DNA of 50,706 nucleotides. It comes from Chloroflexota bacterium. GTDB taxonomy: Bacteria > Chloroflexota > Anaerolineae > Anaerolineales > Villigracilaceae. Below, one piece after another: positions 47,311 to 50,706 of this stretch. Location: NCBI GenBank assembly GCA_016213105.1, contig JACRBN010000006.1:1-50706 (forward strand), in the 5' to 3' direction. Below the pieces are notes generated by a model. The model worked only from the letters and a program-made list of their open reading frames with translations, was not told where the DNA came from and ran no database searches. Each line of letters opens with the position of its first letter. The stretch's first letter is position 1. Both the position numbers and the translations under genes were made by a program.

Positions 47311-47448
47311 ATGGGAGTTGGGAATGGGAAGGTTCGGCGAGCTGGCGGCGTGTTCGAGGATCTCTGCAATGGCTGGGAATTTGTCGTTCTTGTATTGCGC
47401 TTCCCGCCATTTGGCTACATGTCCTGATAGGATTTCGTAGAGTTGCAT
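47293..47448 (-). pseudogene. 51-residue open frame, possible gene remnant
   Basis: The frame reads MQLYEILSGHVAKWREAQYK, then NDKFPAIAEILEHAASS, then a tail that runs into the 47259-47300 repeat and stops. The head has protein-like composition, but there is no Shine-Dalgarno and the tail is repeat-derived. It may be the surviving start of a longer gene. Not assigned. Confidence 0.3.
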
Positions 47449-47490
47449 GAGCTAGTTTTCCAGTGAAAGTGGTCTACGTCCTGAGTGGTA

Positions 47491-47522
47491 AACAAAACCG
47501 CCCGTGCGATTTGCGCGGGCGG
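47491..47522 (-). terminator. Intrinsic terminator after the M24 peptidase gene
   Basis: On the minus strand CCGCCCGCGC and GCACGGGCGG form a 10-bp stem (one G-U/mismatch) with a 5-nt loop, followed by TTTTGTT. It lies about 180 bp after the stop. The DNA between carries two more hairpins, GGAAAT/ATTTCC (47524-47544) and CTACGCG/CGCGTAG (47552-47572). Confidence 0.7.
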
Positions 47523-47698
47523 CGGAAATTGTGGTAGGATTTCCCAATCCGCTACGCGGCGCAATCGCGTAGAAGTGGAGCCAAGTCCTGCGGGTGGCAA
47601 CCTGCGGGGCTTGTTTGTTTAATTATACCCCACCCCCTTGGGCAATGTCCGTACCAACGTGAGGGCGGGTGCATACTTGCAACAAGCCGCGGCAATTT

Positions 47699-48889
47699 CT
47701 AGCGCTGAATCAGTACCATCTCTGCCTGATGCGTGCCCAAATACTCCGCGCCGCGCTCGGTGATGACCACGTCCTCTTCCAATCCAATGTAGCCATAGCC
47801 GGGCACGGGCAGGCCGGGTTCGATAGTGAAGACCTGGCCGATTTCCAATTGGAGTTTGGGCGAGTCGCCGTATTTTTCCCAGAGCGGACCGAGCAGGGCG
47901 CCGCCGTCGTGGGCGACGCGGCCGAGTTGGTGGCCGAGGGCGTAGGGGTAGCTGGGATAGCCCGCGCCTGTGACGATCTCGCGCGCGAGGATATCGATGT
48001 GGTTGCCAGTCACGCCAGCCTGCATGGCGGCGCGCGCAGCTTCGATGGCGGCGCGGATGGTAACAAATCCGCGTTGGACTTCGGCGGGGGCTTGCGTCTC
48101 GCCTTCGCGCAGCAGGTAGGCCACGCGCTGGATGTCGGCGCAGTAGTCTTCGTATTTGACGCCGAAATCGAAGTGCAGGATGTGCCCGCGTTCGATCTGG
48201 ATGTCGGTGGGGCCGCTGTGGCCGACGGGGGAGTTGGGTCCGCTGTTGACGGCGGGACAGTTCTCGGCCGGCCAGGCCAGCTCCAGTCCGCGCGCCTTGA
48301 CCTGGACCTGCATGAAGTCAGCTACTTCCAACTCGGTCATGCCGATTTGAATATAGTCGAAGGTTTGCTGGAAGATTTCATCGGTGAGGCGCACGGCCTC
48401 GCGGACGCGGGCCAGCTCGCTGGGCGTCTTGCGTCCGCGCAGAGAGTTGATGATCGGCTCGGCGCTGACCAGCCGTTCGGCGTAGGGCGTGCCCGCCAGG
48501 TAATCGCACAGGATCTCGTACATGGCATGCGTCAACCCGTCGGCGTGGACGTTGTTGCGCGAGGTGTTGACGGCGATGCGCTGCGGGTCGAGGCGCGTGA
48601 TCGTCTCGCGCAGCAGGTCGCGCACGGCGGTGTCGTAACCGAGGATGGGATCGTAGACACCCAGCCGCCCGAGCGATTCCTTTTCGAGGTTGCCGACGAT
48701 GGCGAGACGCCCGCCCTGGCGGGTGAGCATCAGGGCTGTTTGCCAGGTCAGGTCGGCGGGACCCACCAACAGGTCCAGGGCGGTGTCGCGCACGCCGCTG
48801 GTCTCACGGACGAAGGTCAGCCACAGGTCGATCTCCTGCTGACGGAGGATGTCGATGGCTTGCTTGACTTTTTCCTGAATGAGGGTCAT
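47699..48889 (-). CDS. M24-family Xaa-Pro aminopeptidase-like protein
   Basis: 396 residues from the ATG at 48889, with AAGGAGCC before it. The N-terminal creatinase-like domain (about 1-165) is followed by the pita-bread metallopeptidase domain. Metal ligands can be seen in HFDFGVKYEDYCADIQR, LGHQLGRVAHDGG, FTIEPGLP and GLEEDVVIT. It cleaves X-Pro peptides or is a related hydrolase. The MFS transporter gene ends 42 bp upstream on the same strand. Confidence 0.9.
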   Translation of the reverse strand: MTLIQEKVKQAIDILRQQEIDLWLTFVRETSGVRDTALDLLVGPADLTWQTALMLTRQGGRLAIVGNLEKESLGRLGVYDPILGYDTAVRDLLRETITRLDPQRIAVNTSRNNVHADGLTHAMYEILCDYLAGTPYAERLVSAEPIINSLRGRKTPSELARVREAVRLTDEIFQQTFDYIQIGMTELEVADFMQVQVKARGLELAWPAENCPAVNSGPNSPVGHSGPTDIQIERGHILHFDFGVKYEDYCADIQRVAYLLREGETQAPAEVQRGFVTIRAAIEAARAAMQAGVTGNHIDILAREIVTGAGYPSYPYALGHQLGRVAHDGGALLGPLWEKYGDSPKLQLEIGQVFTIEPGLPVPGYGYIGLEEDVVITERGAEYLGTHQAEMVLIQR

Positions 48890-48931
48890 TGAGGCTCCTT
48901 GGTGAACGGTGGATAATCCACCGTCCATCGT

Positions 48932-50194
48932 CTACGCTTTGATCTTGCGCGGTTCTTTTACAAAGAACAACAGGATGGCGAACAATCCCACCGAGAGCAC
49001 GGTGGAGATGATGAAGGTGGGTTGGAAGCCGGCCAGGTCGACGATCCAGCCGCCCAGGATGGGGGCCAGGATGGTGGCGGGCGCGGTGAGAGTTTGCGAC
49101 AGGCCGATGTACATGGGACGGTCGACCTCTGTCCCGAAGTCGACGGTCATGGACAGACTGTTGGTCCAGATGGCGACGTTGGCCAGGCCGGTCAGCAGGA
49201 AGATGGGATAGAACCAGGCCAGGGAGGTCGCGCTCCAGGCCAGGATCGAGCTGGCAAAGACGGCTACGGCTCCCAGGATCATCATGGCGCGATGTCCGAG
49301 GCGGTCGCCGAGCCAGCCCATGCTCGCGTTGGCCACGGTCTGTGAGATGGTCAACGTGGCCGTGAGGAAGCCGGCCGTGATGGTGTCCATGCCGAATCGG
49401 CGCAGGGCGTAGATGATGTAGAACGAGAAGCCCATGACCGCGAACTGTGAGAGGAAGCGCGCGCCGAGGAACCAGCGGAAGTTGGCGTCGCGGCCCAGGA
49501 TGGCGCTGGCGTGGCCCCAGAAATGGGTCTCGGTTTCGGGGATGACCTTTTCGGTGTCCTCGGGTTCGCGGGTCTGGGCCATGGCCAACCACGAAAGCCC
49601 GAAGAAGGCGGCGGCGATGAGGAAACACAGCGCGAAGTTGAAGGGCGAGTCGAGATAGTCGAGCAGATAGCCCGCCCCGATGGCGGCGCCGCTCAGGGTG
49701 AGGTTGGCCAGCGAAGCCTGGAATCCGAAGAAGGTGCCGCGCGAGTCGGGCGGCATGATCTTGGAGATCAACGAAGTCCAGGTGTTAGCAGTGAAGCCGC
49801 CGCCCAAACCCTGCCAGATGAGCAGCAGGAAGGTGAGCACCAGCGCGATCTTCGAGCCGATGACGGGCATGAGTAGGGCGGTGAGGGCCAGCCCCAGGAA
49901 GGGCACGCGCTCGTGGATGGTGGTTAGCAGGACGGTGCGTTTGTACGTCCGCAGGCGTGAGACGTGCTGGGCCATGAATAATTGCGGGAACTGCCAGCCG
50001 ACGGCATGGATGGCGGGGACGAGTCCGATCAGCAGGGCCGAGTCGGTCATGGAGGCGACGAAGAGCGGCAGGATGGTGCCGAAGGAGGCGAACCCGAGCG
50101 CCATACCGAACAATCCGCCGTCCCACATGTTGACAACCAGATTGTGTTTGAGGTTTTGTCGAATTTCTTTTTCGAGGGTGGTGAGCATGGTCAT
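48932..50194 (-). CDS. MFS transporter
   Basis: 420 residues and twelve predicted membrane segments. Landmarks are the cytoplasmic loop 2-3 motif variant (MAQHVSRLRTYKR) and the later GWLGDRLGHRAMMILG, a clear MFS motif A. Substrate unknown; the peptidase gene behind it makes a peptide or amino-acid derivative conceivable. TACAAT at 50202-50207 ends 7 nt before the ATG, so the transcript is leaderless or nearly so. Confidence 0.9.
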   Translation of the reverse strand: MTMLTTLEKEIRQNLKHNLVVNMWDGGLFGMALGFASFGTILPLFVASMTDSALLIGLVPAIHAVGWQFPQLFMAQHVSRLRTYKRTVLLTTIHERVPFLGLALTALLMPVIGSKIALVLTFLLLIWQGLGGGFTANTWTSLISKIMPPDSRGTFFGFQASLANLTLSGAAIGAGYLLDYLDSPFNFALCFLIAAAFFGLSWLAMAQTREPEDTEKVIPETETHFWGHASAILGRDANFRWFLGARFLSQFAVMGFSFYIIYALRRFGMDTITAGFLTATLTISQTVANASMGWLGDRLGHRAMMILGAVAVFASSILAWSATSLAWFYPIFLLTGLANVAIWTNSLSMTVDFGTEVDRPMYIGLSQTLTAPATILAPILGGWIVDLAGFQPTFIISTVLSVGLFAILLFFVKEPRKIKA

Positions 50195-50201
50195 GTTTCA
50201 G

Positions 50202-50207
50202 ATTGTA
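50202..50207 (-). promoter_or_regulatory. -10 box, near-leaderless promoter (MFS transporter)
   Basis: TACAAT on the minus strand with 7 nt before the ATG at 50194. No ribosome-binding site fits between. Confidence 0.5.
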
Positions 50208-50261
50208 CCTGAAAACGCTTACATGCTGGTTGTTTCGGGGGATGGGAGAGGGAAAGAGCGG

Positions 50262-50293
50262 AACACAAAGGGCACGAAGTTCACGAAGGAGAA
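50262..50293. repeat. ACACAAAGGGCACGAAG word repeat
   Basis: ACACAAAGGGCACGAAG followed by TTCACGAAGGAG, a word array of the kind that recurs between genes in many environmental genomes (my recollection). It belongs to the same class as the ATCCGTGT element at 984. Confidence 0.6.
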
Positions 50294-50340
50294 AAATGGG
50301 GGAGCGCGACCTGGGCAGGACTGCCCTTAACCGTGGCAGT

Positions 50341-50706
50341 TGATCGTCAATCGATTCTGGACCGCCAAGCACGCCAAGCACGCCAGGAAAACCTTGAACC
50401 TTTGCGGGCCTGGCGCTCACCCTTGTGGCGGCTGATCGTCAATCGATTCTGAACCGCCAAGCGCGCCAAGCGCGCCAGGAAAACCTTGAACCTTTGCGGG
50501 CCTGGCGCTCACCCTTGTGGCAGCTGATCGTCAATCGATTCTGGACCGCCAAGCATGCCAAGCGCACCAGGAAAACCTTGAACCTTTGCGGGCCTGGCAC
50601 TCACCCTTGTGGCGGCTGATCGTCAATCGATTCTGGACCGCCAAGCATGCCAAGCACGCCAGGAAAACCTTGAACCTTTGCGGGCCTGGCACTCACCCTT
50701 GTGGCG
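50341..50706. repeat. 92-bp tandem repeat, four copies, running off the window
   Basis: TGATCGTCAATCGATTCT recurs at 50341, 50433, 50525 and 50617, exactly 92 bp apart; the last copy is cut at the window end. Each unit also has a degenerate 9-bp sub-repeat (CGCCAAGCA, two to three times), then AAAACCTTGAACCTTTGCGG and CACCCTTGTGGC. Units differ at only a few positions. The period is not a multiple of three, so it is not a coding repeat. There are no unique spacers. Confidence 0.92.

Noticed and set aside
47669..48892. 407-residue open frame opposite the M24 peptidase
   Set aside because: Antisense of a gene with visible metal ligands; no ribosome site.
50341..50706. CRISPR array
   Set aside because: The 92-bp units are repeated in full with no unique spacers, and no cas genes are nearby.

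Overview
The window reads as a stretch of a Chloroflexota chromosome, most likely class Anaerolineae. The reasons are the many lipoproteins and secreted proteins with long Thr-Pro linkers, the NuoC-NuoD fusion, the Na+-pumping decarboxylase operon, long TPR proteins, and intergenic DNA full of short palindromic and word-like repeats. This placement is an inference from gene content; there is no rRNA gene in the window to confirm it. I found no tRNA, rRNA, CRISPR array, transposase or phage structural gene.

Layout: 1-2874 (+) is the 3' part of a molybdopterin oxidoreductase gene followed by its iron-sulfur/membrane-anchor partner. 2887-8225 (-) holds a histidine phosphatase, an Mrp-type ATPase, and a complex I block (nuoB, fused nuoCD, nuoI) led by iscX. 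Divergent from that block is an ArsR/SufR-like regulator with three C-terminal cysteines (8569, +). Two surface lipoproteins and glmS follow (9191-13294). 13915-17921 (+) is a Tad-like set (TadE, TadG with a VWA domain, TadE with Thr-Pro-rich tails). It is followed by a histidine kinase/response regulator pair and, convergently, a prepilin peptidase. 21753-24716 holds murA (with the Asp-for-Cys active site) and a thioredoxin gene with two related lipoproteins. 24820-30363 (+) is a long directon: ftsY, prfB (with programmed +1 frameshift), an acyl carrier protein, a FAAL-like ligase, a TPR membrane protein and a rhomboid protease.

30454-39952 has an S1-domain protein, a PilZ protein, a thiolase, a lipoprotein, an HExxH protein, a GNAT protein and an SGNH hydrolase. 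It ends with a four-gene sodium-pumping methylmalonyl-CoA decarboxylase-type operon (alpha, OadG-like, biotin carrier, beta). 40253-47177 (-) is the least familiar part: a three-gene cassette of small helical proteins behind a strong promoter and a terminator-like leader hairpin, two paralogous membrane TPR proteins with 10 and 15 repeats, a stand-alone receiver and a membrane coiled-coil protein. The window ends with an M24 peptidase, an MFS transporter and a 92-bp tandem repeat that runs off the end.

Functional themes: anaerobic or flexible energy metabolism (molybdoenzyme, complex I, Na+ decarboxylase), Fe-S handling (IscX, Mrp, SufR-like regulator), and cell-surface display. At least four genes have a -10 box exactly 6 nt before the ATG, which predicts leaderless mRNAs. 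Several families of short inverted repeats lie between genes, and one lies inside a gene in frame.
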